64,000 nucleotides of DNA from Nocardia amikacinitolerans NBRC 108937 (GCF_001612615.1 NZ_BDAU01000006.1:1-64000), one strand, 5' to 3'. Positions 30,488 through 38,974 are shown, counted from the first letter of the stretch. A program made the numbers and translations. The notes: generated by a model from the sequence alone, not told the origin.

Positions 30488-31222
30488 ATGACGAACAGCA
30501 GCACTCCCTCGGCTCGGCTCGCTCCGCCGGTCGGCGGGTTCCAGGAAGTCGACGGCCGCCGCGTTTTCGTGCATCGGTCGGGGAGCGGCGGACCCGCCGT
30601 CGTGTTCCTGCCCGGCGCGAGCGTGGTCGGTCTGGATTATCTCGGTGTCCAGCAACAGGTTTCGCAATTCACCACCGCGGTGGCGTACGACCGCGGCGGC
30701 ACCGGCTACAGCGACCCCCTCCCGTTGCCGCGCACCGCCGCCGCGGTCGCCACGGAGCTGCGCGAGTTGCTGCGTGCCCAGAACATCCCCGCTCCCTATG
30801 TTCTCGCGCCCCACTCGCTGGGCGCTTTCTACGCGCATCGGTTCGCGCAGCTGTTCCCGCGGGAGGTGGCCGGAGTCGTGACATGCGCGCCGAGTTGCTC
30901 GCGGACTACCCGGAGCCCGTCCGGCGGTCGCTGATCGAGGCCAAGGGGAGCGACGAATGGGTTCGTGTCGGAATCGCAGAGCGCGGCAATCTGACCGAAC
31001 TGTCCACGGAACTGCGGGCCGGGCCTCCCGATGTCCCGGTCATCGCGCTCAGCGCGCTGGGCGCCGACCCCGCCCAGCCGATGGAGACGCAGCGGCAGAT
31101 GCACGACGGCAGAAGGCGAATGGACGCGGCCCTGCGTGACATGCGCGCCGATTACCCGGAGCCCGTCCGGCGGTCGCTGATCGAGGCCAAGGGAGCGACG
31201 AATGGGTTCGTGTCGGAATCGC
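30488..31222 (+). pseudogene. Broken alpha/beta hydrolase with internal deletion, frameshift and duplication
   Basis: It begins well (ATG at 30488, GGAGG upstream; FVHRSGSGGPAVVFLPGAS, AYDRGGTGYSDPLP, nucleophile elbow PHSLGAFYAH). After REVAGVV, at about 30880, the frame is lost and the expected acid-containing segment is missing. The rest continues in another frame from DMRAELLADYPEPVRRSLIE to DVPVIALSALGADPAQP. Then a second, slightly shortened copy of 30877-30977 appears at 31135-31222 (12-base and 1-base deletions), where the family's C-terminal part should be. Not functional as a hydrolase. Confidence 0.85.
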
Positions 31223-31265
31223 CGAGCGTTCCTGGCGAGCCGGCTACGACAGGAGACGACAGTGG

Positions 31266-31712
31266 CTACATCGCCACGCCGGGCAGGTTGCTCGCCTGTT
31301 CGAACCAGTCGATCAGCCGGTCCTCGAGTTCGCCCAGCTCATCGACGTCGTGGATGTCGAGGTAACGGACTTCCTCGTGTTTGGACGCCTTGGGCGGCAC
31401 GGGTTCGAGCGAGGTTCCTCGGAGGAATTGGAGCTGCACGTATCCGGTGTAGCAACGGAAGGAGAGGAACCAGCCCTCGGTGTCGCGACCGTAGAACGGC
31501 TGATTCCACTTCACGGCTTTGTGCGCACCGGGGACGGTGCGCACGAGCAGCTCATCGAGCCGCTCGCCCACCGCGCGCTTCCAACCGGGCATGGCCGCGA
31601 TGTAGGACTGCACCGGAGCGTCACCGATGCCTTTCGGAATCTGCGGATTTCCGCCGGAAAGCAGTTTCGGCTCGGCGTCCGAGCTGTCAGCGATTTTCCT
31701 ACCCATCGCCAT
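31266..31712 (-). CDS. DUF1801 / YdhG-like protein
   Basis: 148 residues. VQSYIAAMPGWKRAVGERLDEL and VPGAHKAVKWNQPFYG are the DUF1801 core, a fold shared with a frataxin-like iron chaperone group (YdhG/YfhH). The C-terminal part has YLDIHDVDELGELEDRLIDWF. The first ~25 residues are variable, and ATG at 31706 (MGRK) is an alternative start. It follows the broken hydrolase tail to tail. Function in this organism unknown. Confidence 0.85.
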   Translation of the reverse strand: MAMGRKIADSSDAEPKLLSGGNPQIPKGIGDAPVQSYIAAMPGWKRAVGERLDELLVRTVPGAHKAVKWNQPFYGRDTEGWFLSFRCYTGYVQLQFLRGTSLEPVPPKASKHEEVRYLDIHDVDELGELEDRLIDWFEQASNLPGVAM

Positions 31713-31735
31713 CGGTCCTCCGTCGATAGTGGTCG

Positions 31736-32053
31736 TCAGCGCTGGCGTTGTTTGTTGGTTCGTAGGCGGTGGTTGTCGGCGTGGAGTTGGGCGTTGGCGT
31801 CTTCGAGGTCGAGGATGCGGGCGATGCCTGCGAGGTTGATGCCTTGGGCGGCGAGTGTGGTGATGCGGTGTAGGCGGGTGAGGTCGTTGCCGCTGTAGCG
31901 GCGGGTGCCGCCGTCGCTGCGGGCGGGGGTGATCAGGCCGTGTCGTTCGTAGAGGCGCAGGGTTTGTATGCCGATGCCGGCCAGGTCGGCGGCTACCGAT
32001 ATCGCGTATACCGCGCGTGCCGGGTCCGGCTGTTGGTGTTGTTGGCGATCCAA
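31736..32053 (-). CDS. hspR: HspR-like MerR-family regulator
   Basis: 105 residues from a TTG start at 32053 with GAGGAG five bases upstream. The MerR HTH reads YAISVAADLAGIGIQTLRLY with RHGLITPARSDGGTRRYSGND, characteristic of HspR, the repressor of dnaK/hsp20-type heat-shock genes in actinobacteria; QGINLAGIARIL follows. It is divergent from a collapsed Hsp20 gene, its natural partner. I did not find a perfect HAIR element (CTTGAGT-N7-ACTCAAG) in the spacer, so the symbol is tentative. Confidence 0.82.
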   Translation of the reverse strand: MDRQQHQQPDPARAVYAISVAADLAGIGIQTLRLYERHGLITPARSDGGTRRYSGNDLTRLHRITTLAAQGINLAGIARILDLEDANAQLHADNHRLRTNKQRQR

Positions 32054-32202
32054 CTCTGCTCCTCGGTACTGCTGTTGCTCTAGGTTTTCTATGGTATCCC
32101 GTTGCGTGTGGCTGTTGATAGTGCTATAAGAAATCTGTACTGGATGGCATAGATTATCCGGTGTCCGACTATCGAGTTGACGGTTGGTTGGAGGTGACGA
32201 TC

Positions 32203-32334
32203 ATGCTGATGCGTACCGATCCGTTCCGGGATCTGGACCGTCTGGCGCAGTCGACGATCCCGGTCGCGGAGCAGGCCAGGCCGCGCCGGATCGAGATCGC
32301 CCCGTGCGACGGCCACAAGGTGATCGACGCCTGA
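32203..32334 (+). pseudogene. Collapsed Hsp20 (alpha-crystallin) gene, 43 codons
   Basis: The frame begins MLMRTDPFRDLDRLAQ, the standard N-terminus of actinobacterial Hsp20. It jumps in frame to STIPVAEQARPRRIEIAPCDGHKVIDA, the C-terminal IxI/V-type tail of the same family. The whole alpha-crystallin domain (about 95 residues) is missing. The internal deletion kept the reading frame. ATG at 32203 follows a GGAGG. Either a pseudogene or a mini-protein keeping the two oligomer-contacting tails. Confidence 0.8.
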
Positions 32335-32377
32335 GCCCGGGCGGCTTCGACTGGGTTGTGTCGGAGGTGTGTTGGTC

Positions 32378-32686
32378 ATGATCGGCACCGATGGTTTCGG
32401 TGTTCGCGACCGGATCGATGCGCGGCTGTTGGCGCTGGATCCCGACCTCGAGCCGTTGTTCGCCGAGGTCGAGGAGATCCTGTGCGAAGCCCTTGCCCCC
32501 GAGCTGGTTTCGGAGTGGGTGCGGCTTCGCGCCCGAGCGCCCCGCCCACCGGCCGACGTCGATTCGGATTGGCGGACACCGAGATTGACAGGACGGGCGC
32601 CGCCGAGGATGCGCGCGACCCAACGCGGCCCTCCGCGGCCCCAAGCGGACCCATCCGCTACGACAACATCGACAGCGAATCGGTAA
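32378..32686 (+). CDS. Hypothetical small acidic protein
   Basis: About 102 residues; ATG at 32378, with an in-frame alternative at 32369. The N-terminal half is ordered-looking and acidic (RIDARLLALDPDLEPLFAEV, ILCEALAPELVSEW). The C-terminal half is Pro/Arg/Thr-rich and probably disordered or read beyond a frameshift. No family recognised. It follows the Hsp20 remnant by 43 bases on the same strand. The next 277 bases (32687-32963) hold no gene I can support. Confidence 0.5.
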   Translation: MIGTDGFGVRDRIDARLLALDPDLEPLFAEVEEILCEALAPELVSEWVRLRARAPRPPADVDSDWRTPRLTGRAPPRMRATQRGPPRPQADPSATTTSTANR

Positions 32687-32963
32687 GCGAAAGTGAGGTG
32701 ATGTCATCGCACGATCCATCAGGTCCGCGGCGCCGCGGCCGGACGACCGGCAACCAGGCGCATTGCGAAACACTTGCCTGCGACCAGACATTGCGCACCG
32801 CCACACCCAGTGGCAACGCCGGATCCACGGCGGCGCCGACCGCAGACGGATCTGTTACACCTCTCGTCTCCTTCGATCAGGGGCGGGCCCGCCAGCGCGA
32901 TCACTCGAAGGGCCCGCCCCACTGTCATCCGAGTGTCCAGTGCACGACGTAAGGAGGTTGGCC

Positions 32964-33179
32964 ATGACCACGATCCCCGCCCGCGACGACGCCGACTACG
33001 CCGAGCAACGCACCCTCGTCCACGACGCCGACCGCCACACCGGCCTGGACACCCGCGCGCTGCACCCGTTGGCCGAACGCGTCCGCGCCGCCTTCGACGC
33101 CGCCGACACCACCGACCGAATCGACCAAGCCTTCATCACCCCGCTACCCGATGACGACGACTATCGCCTCACCAACTGA
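32964..33179 (+). CDS. Hypothetical small protein upstream of a cold-shock-like gene
   Basis: 71 residues, rich in D, A and R (MTTIPARDDADYAEQRTLVH). It has a textbook AAGGAGG before the ATG. Its 3' end overlaps the next gene by 29 bases, so the two are co-translated. No domain recognised. Confidence 0.6.
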   Translation: MTTIPARDDADYAEQRTLVHDADRHTGLDTRALHPLAERVRAAFDAADTTDRIDQAFITPLPDDDDYRLTN

Positions 33180-33453
33180 CACCCACTCCGACATCGAGTC
33201 CCCCGAGCACGCCGGTTGGCGCCACGGCACCGTCGCCTGGTTCAACGCCGAGAAGGGCTTCGGATTCCTCACCCCCGACGAGGACGCGACCGCGGTGTTC
33301 GTCGAGTACTCCAGTATCGAAACCCGCGGCTACCGAACACTTTCCGCGGGCCAGCCCGTCGTGTTCACCGTCGAACACACCCCGCGCGGACCGCACGCCG
33401 CACGCGTGCGCCCCTACACCCGCGCCCTGGGCGACCCGTCACCCAACCCCTGA
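33151..33453 (+). CDS. Cold-shock-domain-like protein
   Basis: 100 residues. After a 24-residue leader, GTVAWFNAEKGFGFLTPDED is the RNP1-type strand of cold-shock proteins, followed by AVFVEYSSIETRGYRTLSAG and VVFTVEHTPRGPHAARVRP. RNP2 is altered (AVFVEYSSI in place of VFVHxSxI), so one aromatic/His RNA contact is missing. It probably binds single-stranded nucleic acid. It starts inside the preceding small gene. Differs from canonical 67-residue CspA by its N- and C-terminal additions. Confidence 0.85.
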   Translation: MTTTIASPTDTHSDIESPEHAGWRHGTVAWFNAEKGFGFLTPDEDATAVFVEYSSIETRGYRTLSAGQPVVFTVEHTPRGPHAARVRPYTRALGDPSPNP

Positions 33454-33818
33454 ACCACACGCACAGCACCGCACGCACACAACACCGATGGCACTACACC
33501 ACCTTCCTCAACACAGCCTCGCCCTGCTCACCGGGCTGGCCCTGCTCGCAGCCCTCGGCGCCCCACCGCTCACCCTGCTCACGCTGACCGCCACTCTCGG
33601 CTGCGCCATCCTCGCCGCCGTCCTGCGCGAACCGCGCCCCCGCAATGCCGGGCCCCCGACCTCGGCAACCACGGCGCGCTCGACCGCGCCGCGAGCAACG
33701 GCGCGCCGCCGCGCTGCGTCCCGGTACCGCAGGCGCGGTAGTCGCATCCCCGGGGTTCGGCCGATCCGGCACCGACACCCCGTGCTGCACACCAGTTTTC
33801 CTCCGGAGGTATCCATCC
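33454..33818 (+). other. Possible small membrane-protein frame
   Basis: An open frame from ATG 33488 starts with two hydrophobic segments (ALLTGLALLAALGAPPLTLL, TATLGCAILAAVL) and then becomes Arg/Ala/Thr-rich, staying open into the next gene. The start could be a genuine small membrane protein with a shifted 3' end; the rest is probably not coding. Confidence 0.35.
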
Positions 33819-34379
33819 ATGACACGGCACGCACACAGCACCTCTGTCCTCGAGGGTGCACCCGGCGTTGGCACCCCCATGCCGCGGCCCGCCTCGCCCC
33901 TCCCGGGCCATCACGCGCCCGTTGCGGACCAGCGCCCCAGCGAATGGCACCCCGGCATGCTCTGGTGGGACGCCGCCACCGTACTGGTGACCTACCCGAC
34001 CCCCAGCGGGACATGGCAGACCGTCGCGCACCTGGTGATCCCAATCGACCACGGACGCTTGGCATTCCGAGTACCCGCCCACTCCGCCGAAGCGCAGCAA
34101 CTCAGCCGCGACCGACGCGTCATCGTGCAGGCCGGTGACTGGCGCGGCACCCCGGCGCTGGGATCACGCCAGCATCAAGGCACCGCCGAGGTCATCTTCA
34201 CCGGCCCCCTCTACGAACAGGTCCAAACCGGTATCCGCACCAAGTACGGACCCGTCCGCACCGGCCTTGCCAACCTGGCCCGCAGATTCGCCGCCGGAGC
34301 GACCACCGACCTCGCCGCGATCGTCACCCTCCACGAAAACCCGCCCTACTGCACGGCGATTTCGCCACCCAGTTCGTAG
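33819..34379 (+). CDS. PPOX-like split-barrel flavoprotein
   Basis: 186 residues, ATG at 33819 after GGAGG. Residues 1-45 are a Pro/His-rich leader. The core resembles PPOX-class F420-binding proteins: VLVTYPTPSGTWQTVAHLVI, LAFRVPAHSAEAQQLSRDRR, VIVQAGDWRGTPALGSRQHQ and a C-terminal IRTKYGPVR. It overlaps the convergent YiiX-like gene by 34 bases. The cofactor is not certain, and the leader is unusual for the family. Confidence 0.72.
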   Translation: MTRHAHSTSVLEGAPGVGTPMPRPASPLPGHHAPVADQRPSEWHPGMLWWDAATVLVTYPTPSGTWQTVAHLVIPIDHGRLAFRVPAHSAEAQQLSRDRRVIVQAGDWRGTPALGSRQHQGTAEVIFTGPLYEQVQTGIRTKYGPVRTGLANLARRFAAGATTDLAAIVTLHENPPYCTAISPPSS

Positions 34380-34981
34380 CCGCCACTGAGCTCCAGTCCG
34401 TCACCGCTCCAAAACCGTCCGGGGTCATACCAGTTGGGGCTTCGGTGTTGCGACAGCAGTCCCATCGACTGGTAGGTCGCGGCCACGATCTCCGCGCAGT
34501 ACGCGCTTTCCAGCTCCTGTGCGGCGGCCCGGCTCGATCGGCGTCGTGGGACCCGAACTCGGCCGCGTAGCCAGCGTCCGGCGAGAGCGGCAGTCGAAGG
34601 GAAAGGGATTCCGTCGAGCCGGGCGACGGTGCGCAGCAAGCTGTCTTCCATCTCTCGCGTCGGCGGACGGTTCAATTGGCGCAACCAGGCCTGCTGACCG
34701 TAGCGGTTCGCCCACACCAGCACCGCGTCGCGCAGATTGTGTAGCTGGACGCCGCGGTGCGCGACTCCCGTCCACATGTCCGGCAGTGATCGGCCGAGTT
34801 CCGCGTGCCAGATCAGCGCGGGCAGGTCGTCGAGCACGACCGACATGCCGACATGGTTCACCGGGCTGTTCGTCGTCATGCGAATCGCGCGGTCGGCCGC
34901 GGAATGGCCACGGAACAGCCAGATGTCGCCGGTTCTGGTGATCTCGAGCGCTCGATCGAGACTGATGCTCGTCCCCGTCAT
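34346..34981 (-). CDS. YiiX/NlpC-P60-like (permuted papain fold) protein
   Basis: 211 residues. GDIWLFRGHSAADRAIRMTT, then SPVNHVGMSVVLDDLPALIW (conserved His), and SAYCAEIVAATYQSMGLL (conserved Cys late in the chain) give the His-before-Cys order of permuted NlpC/P60 proteins such as YiiX/YebB. These may be amidases or thioesterases acting on lipids or cell-wall peptides. No signal peptide is visible, so it appears cytoplasmic. It is divergent from a small membrane-protein gene 18 bases away. Confidence 0.8.
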   Translation of the reverse strand: MTGTSISLDRALEITRTGDIWLFRGHSAADRAIRMTTNSPVNHVGMSVVLDDLPALIWHAELGRSLPDMWTGVAHRGVQLHNLRDAVLVWANRYGQQAWLRQLNRPPTREMEDSLLRTVARLDGIPFPSTAALAGRWLRGRVRVPRRRSSRAAAQELESAYCAEIVAATYQSMGLLSQHRSPNWYDPGRFWSGDGLELSGGYELGGEIAVQ

Positions 34982-34999
34982 GGACGTAGCCTATTCGGT

Positions 35000-35281
35000 A
35001 TGAGGTGGTGGAAGGCAGTGGGATTGGCGGGTGTGGCCGGTGTGGTCGCGACCGGTGTGGTGGTCGTGCGCGCCGAGCGTCGTCGCCGCGCCTACACCCC
35101 GGATCAAGTCCGTGAACAACTGCACAGGCGATTCGCTCAGGCGACCGCGTCCGAAGCGACCGCCGAAATCGCTGCGCCAGCAACTCGGGACGCCGTCGGC
35201 ATCCGCGGGCGAATCCGCCGCTTCGTTGGCAAGATGCGGGTGTGGGTGACTATTTCGAACGAATCGTCGACCTCGAGGTGA
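35000..35281 (+). CDS. Small membrane-anchored hypothetical protein
   Basis: 93 residues. One N-terminal membrane helix (AVGLAGVAGVVATGVVVV) is followed by a basic stretch RAERRRRAY, then a helical part (TPDQVREQLHRRFAQATASE). It fits a type I-like anchored protein with a short cytoplasmic tail. It overlaps the next gene by 40 bases in another frame, so both are probably expressed together. No family recognised. Confidence 0.7.
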   Translation: MRWWKAVGLAGVAGVVATGVVVVRAERRRRAYTPDQVREQLHRRFAQATASEATAEIAAPATRDAVGIRGRIRRFVGKMRVWVTISNESSTSR

Positions 35282-35835
35282 CCTCGGCAGACGCGGGCAC
35301 GCTGGCCGAGCGCATGGTGGGCTGGATGGTGTCACGCCGATGGCTGCTTCGGGAGATGTCGCGAAACGCGATGTACAGCCTCCAGGTCGACGAAGGCTAT
35401 GTGCCGGGCCCCGACTGGTCGCAGATCACCCAGGATTGGGGTGCCGACTGGGTTCCCGGCCCCGTCGCGGTCATCGTCGGCCGCCACGACCACTATCCCG
35501 GGCAGGGCTGCATCGAACCGGCCTCCGCGGTGTGCCCACGGTGCCGGGCCACCACCGTGATCATCGACTACCCCGAACGATGGGAAGCCGATGCCGCCGT
35601 TTGGCAGCCGTTCTCGGACGCGATCGACGCCTGGAAACAATCGGGCACCGGCGCGGCGATCTGCCCCTCTTGCACTACACCGAGCCCCATCACCACTTGG
35701 CAGTGGGCAGACGGCTTCGCACTGGGTGCCCTCGCCTTCGACTTCTGGGGTTGGCCGCCCCTCACCGAGGACTTCCGCACCGAATTCGCCGCGCGACTGG
35801 GGCACCGAATCGAACACCACACGGGCAAGTTCTAG
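35242..35835 (+). CDS. Hypothetical zinc-ribbon protein
   Basis: 197 residues from GTG at 35242 (VGDYFERIVDLEVTSAD). Two CxxC knuckles, VCPRCRATT and ICPSCTTPS, could hold one zinc. Trp-rich segments surround them (DWSQITQDWGADWVPGPV, WQWADGFALGALAFDFWGWP). No catalytic motif is recognised. Its 3' end overlaps the convergent TraR/DksA-like gene by 4 bases. Confidence 0.75.
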   Translation: MGDYFERIVDLEVTSADAGTLAERMVGWMVSRRWLLREMSRNAMYSLQVDEGYVPGPDWSQITQDWGADWVPGPVAVIVGRHDHYPGQGCIEPASAVCPRCRATTVIIDYPERWEADAAVWQPFSDAIDAWKQSGTGAAICPSCTTPSPITTWQWADGFALGALAFDFWGWPPLTEDFRTEFAARLGHRIEHHTGKF

Positions 35836-36260
35836 ACCGAGACCTCCGGGTCATATTCACTGCTGGGCCGGCGCGGTGACCGACGTCGATCAGCGTCTGC
35901 CACGAAGGCGGGCATACGCCGTCGGCAATTCAGGCACCACTGCGTAGTCGGAATGGTTTGCAGGAGGTGGATCGGTATCTCGGCGCGGCAGCCGCGGCAG
36001 CCGCCGTAACGGCCGGTGGCGATGAGGTTGAAGGTCGCATCGATGTCGGCCAACGCGTGCCGCGCGGCCGTGGCCAGCTTTTCGGTGACTTCGTGTCTGG
36101 CCCGTGCGGCAGGGTCGGAGGGTACAGCGGCGCGATCGATCTCGGCTTCGAGCTCGGCCAGCTGTTGCACGCGGAAGCGGCGTTGCTGATTCAGTCTCGC
36201 GCGCAGCGCGGGTAGGTAATCGGAAAGACGTTCCGGTGAGAGGGGGTGTGCGGGGGTCAT
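35832..36260 (-). CDS. TraR/DksA-type zinc-finger protein
   Basis: 142 residues from ATG at 36260 with GGAGG upstream. A coiled-coil N-terminal region (RLSDYLPALRARLNQQRRFR, QLAELEAEIDRAAV) precedes the DksA/TraR finger: IATGRYGGCRGCRAEIPIHL then TTQWCLNCRRRM (CxxC-17-CxxC). DksA family proteins enter the RNA polymerase secondary channel and help (p)ppGpp control transcription; the acidic tip residues of DksA are not obvious here. Actinobacterial relatives (RbpA-independent) are little studied. Confidence 0.85.
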   Translation of the reverse strand: MTPAHPLSPERLSDYLPALRARLNQQRRFRVQQLAELEAEIDRAAVPSDPAARARHEVTEKLATAARHALADIDATFNLIATGRYGGCRGCRAEIPIHLLQTIPTTQWCLNCRRRMPAFVADADRRRSPRRPSSEYDPEVSV

Positions 36261-36634
36261 CCGGTCCTCCAGGACTGGTGGTTCGGAAGGTGGCTCGATG
36301 CGGTTACGTGAGAAGGGGTGGGCCGCCCTGTGAGCGGCCCCCTGTATGACCACCTCCACGCCCCTCGAACTATTCGCTGACAACCCCAGGATCGTTCTCG
36401 CGCAACCGGCTGCGCTTGTTCGTCTGCGACAGTTGCGGGCGTGCCAATTGTCCGATTTCCCCACTTCCGAGTTTACGAAGGCCAGGCTGGGGAACTCGCC
36501 TCGAGCTGGTGCGACTGCTCGTGTTCGCCGATGAAGACGTGTTCCATCCCGGTGACCAACGTCAGCCGAGCCCATCGAGGCAAAGCTCGACGGAGCGATC
36601 GCGAAGCCACACCCTCGGGAGTGAGGTGACATTC
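36261..36634. other. Divergent intergenic region
   Basis: 374 bases between the TraR/DksA-like and SPW genes. A frame around 36405-36470 encodes LFVCDSCGRANCPI, a lone zinc-knuckle-like stretch without a proper start; it may be a decayed fragment. No gene is supported. Confidence 0.35.
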
Positions 36635-37405
36635 ATGAGAAGTTCGACATGGGTGGGGTGGGCAGCGCTGGTGGTGGGAATCGGCGCAATGGTCGCGTCG
36701 ATCACCGTGAGTTCCACACGAGTCGGGGAGGGCCTGACGTTCGGGTTCGGTGCGTTCATCGCGTTCTTCGGGGTGTTGTCGTTGCCGGTGCGGAATCGGA
36801 CTCCCGATCATTGGGGCCTTTTCGTGGTGGGCTTGGCGATGTTTCTGCTGCCCTGGCTCGGCGCCGGTTTCGTCCCTGATCGTGGGGCCGCGTGGACGGC
36901 GTGGATAGCAGGGTTCCTGGCAATGGCGCTCGGGGCCACCGCCTGGGCTCGGGACAATCCGCCCACCGCATCGGGTATGCGCGACTACAGCGCGGGCGGG
37001 GCCGAGCGCAGCGCGTTCAGTTGTTGGATAAGCCGGGCGGCGCTGGTCGTGGGGGTTGTGACCGTGGTTCTGGCCGGCACGGTGGTGCGCTCGTCACCGG
37101 TGCCGACCGCCGTCTTGATCGGGCTCGGTGGCCTCACCGCGGTGACGGCGTTGTGGTCGCTGCTGGCGGGTGACCCTACGCGTGATTTCCTGGCGCTGGC
37201 CGTCGTAGGGTTCGCATTGTTCCTCGCACCGTGGGTCGGCGGCTTCGCCGGCGGTAGTGCCGCGTGGACGGCGTGGATATCCGGCTGCATCGTCACAGTC
37301 CTCGGCGTCGCTGGATACCTGCGCGGGGAGTCCCTCGATGTCAGCGAGACCGTTGCCGACGCGGCGGAGATCAGGTACCGCGAACGGTTCCGCCGGCCTA
37401 GCTGA
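36635..37405 (+). CDS. SPW-repeat integral membrane protein
   Basis: 256 residues with about eight hydrophobic segments in two homologous halves; each half ends with an AAWTAWI signature (GAAWTAWIAGFLAMALG and SAAWTAWISGCIVTVLG). Each half also carries an LFLxPWxGxF element (MFLLPWLGAGF, LFLAPWVGGF). This is the SPW-repeat family, membrane proteins of unknown function often found with stress genes in actinobacteria. It lies 42 bases upstream of a PucR regulator on the same strand. Confidence 0.88.
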   Translation: MRSSTWVGWAALVVGIGAMVASITVSSTRVGEGLTFGFGAFIAFFGVLSLPVRNRTPDHWGLFVVGLAMFLLPWLGAGFVPDRGAAWTAWIAGFLAMALGATAWARDNPPTASGMRDYSAGGAERSAFSCWISRAALVVGVVTVVLAGTVVRSSPVPTAVLIGLGGLTAVTALWSLLAGDPTRDFLALAVVGFALFLAPWVGGFAGGSAAWTAWISGCIVTVLGVAGYLRGESLDVSETVADAAEIRYRERFRRPS

Positions 37406-37447
37406 ATTCGCGACCAGGTCGCGTCAGGTTCGACATCGGAGCGGCTC

Positions 37448-38974
37448 ATGGTGACATTGGACCGGTTGGCGAACGTACTGGGTGGCTACGGCGTCCGCTT
37501 GCGGTTGGGTTCGGTTCCCCGGTCCACCCCGCTGCGCAGTGTGGTGATTCACGGGGCCGAGCAGGACCCGGCGGAAACAGGCGATGTGCTGCTGGGAATC
37601 GGGGCACGCTCGGTATCGGAGGTGGTGGGCTGGGCGGCGGCGGCGCGGGCCTTTGTCGCGCTCGTCCGTGGGGGGCCCGAGAACGGCCACGACGAGTTGG
37701 AAATCGAGGGCGTGGCGGTGATGGTGATCGACCCTGCGGTGGCCTGGAGCGAGGTGGCCGCGGTGGTCTACGGATTGGTTCTGGAAGGACGCGAGACCGA
37801 GGCAGGCCGCGGCCCGACCGATTTGTTCGCCTTGGCCGACAACCTCGCCGATGCGGTCGGCGGAGCGGTGACGATCGAGGACCACCAGTCTCGGGTGCTG
37901 GCGTATTCCAAGCCGCAGCAGCATCTCGATCCCGCACGGGTGGAGACGATCCTGGGCAGGCAGATGCCCGAGTGGTTGCGCGCGGTGTTCGATGCGCACG
38001 GTGTCTTCGTACATTTGGCGTCCTCGGATGAGCCGATCTTCGTTCCCGCGCAGGCAGAACGTCGGGTGACGGGCCGGATGGTCGTGGCTGTGCGCGTGGG
38101 CCGCCAATTGCTGGGCTCGGTATGGGTGTCGTGCCCCGCGCCGTTGCACGGGACCCGACGGCGGGCCTTGACCGACGGCGCGCGCACGGTGGCCCTGCAT
38201 CTGTTGCGGTCGCGGGCCAGCGCGGACCTGGAACGTCAGGTGGAATCCGAGCTGGTGATCCGTTTGCTGGAGGGCGCCGCGGACGCGCCGACGGTGGCAA
38301 GCAAGTTGGGATTGGCACAGGAGGGTCTACGGGTGCTCGCGCTTCGGGCTCGAATCGCAGGCGAGCAGCACGCGGCGCTGCTGTTGATCTTCGAGCGAGC
38401 GACGACCGGATTCGGCTGGTCGCGTTCGAGCCGCAGCGCCTTGGTCGGCGACACCATCTACACCGTGCTGCCTGCTGATCAGGCGTCGACGGCACGCCGC
38501 TGGATAAGCGAGCGGCAGGCTGCGCTGCCCGCGCGGATTACGGTGCTGGCCGGTGTCAGCGGCGTTGCCCGGGCTACGGAATTGGGGTTGGCGCGCGCGG
38601 AAGCCGACGAATGCCTGGCGCTGCACGAGGCCCGCTCGGCAGGTGCTGCGCCGCCCGCCTACGACGAATCATGGGACGAAATCCTGCTTCAACGGTTGCG
38701 CACCGCGGGGCTGTCCGGGCGTACCCCCGCCCGAGGACCGATCTCGGAGTTGCGGCGCCACGATCGCACGAACGCCACCCAGTACGTGGCGACGCTGCGC
38801 GCCTGGTTGCACGCACAAGGCGACCCGGCAGAGGCGGCCGCGCAGCTCGGTGTGCACGAGAACACCATCCGTAATCGGCTGCGCAAGATGGCAGAGGTGA
38901 CCGACCTCGGCTTGGACGATCCCCGCAAGCGGCTCGCCATGATGATCGAACTCGCCGCCACCGATTCCGCCTGA
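37448..38974 (+). CDS. PucR/CdaR-type transcriptional regulator
   Basis: 508 residues. The N-terminal PucR-like purine-catabolism domain (about 1-110) contains SVVIHGAEQDPAETGDVLLG. A GAF-like middle (DLFALADNLADAVGGAVTIE, YSKPQQHLDPARVETILG) and a CdaR GGDEF-like region follow. The C-terminal HTH is TLRAWLHAQGDPAEAAAQLG with VHENTIRNRLRKM. It is 42 bases after the SPW gene, probably the same transcript. It is a different domain type from the PucR at 27617. The inducer is unknown. Confidence 0.9.
   Translation: MVTLDRLANVLGGYGVRLRLGSVPRSTPLRSVVIHGAEQDPAETGDVLLGIGARSVSEVVGWAAAARAFVALVRGGPENGHDELEIEGVAVMVIDPAVAWSEVAAVVYGLVLEGRETEAGRGPTDLFALADNLADAVGGAVTIEDHQSRVLAYSKPQQHLDPARVETILGRQMPEWLRAVFDAHGVFVHLASSDEPIFVPAQAERRVTGRMVVAVRVGRQLLGSVWVSCPAPLHGTRRRALTDGARTVALHLLRSRASADLERQVESELVIRLLEGAADAPTVASKLGLAQEGLRVLALRARIAGEQHAALLLIFERATTGFGWSRSSRSALVGDTIYTVLPADQASTARRWISERQAALPARITVLAGVSGVARATELGLARAEADECLALHEARSAGAAPPAYDESWDEILLQRLRTAGLSGRTPARGPISELRRHDRTNATQYVATLRAWLHAQGDPAEAAAQLGVHENTIRNRLRKMAEVTDLGLDDPRKRLAMMIELAATDSA

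Noticed and set aside
32054..32202. HAIR operator for HspR
   Set aside because: No CTTGAGT-N7-ACTCAAG or close variant was found; only a short ATAG/CTAT dyad.
36346..36534. 62-codon frame before the SPW gene
   Set aside because: No domain, no clear ribosome binding site, and it overlaps another frame with a stray CxxC; treated as intergenic.
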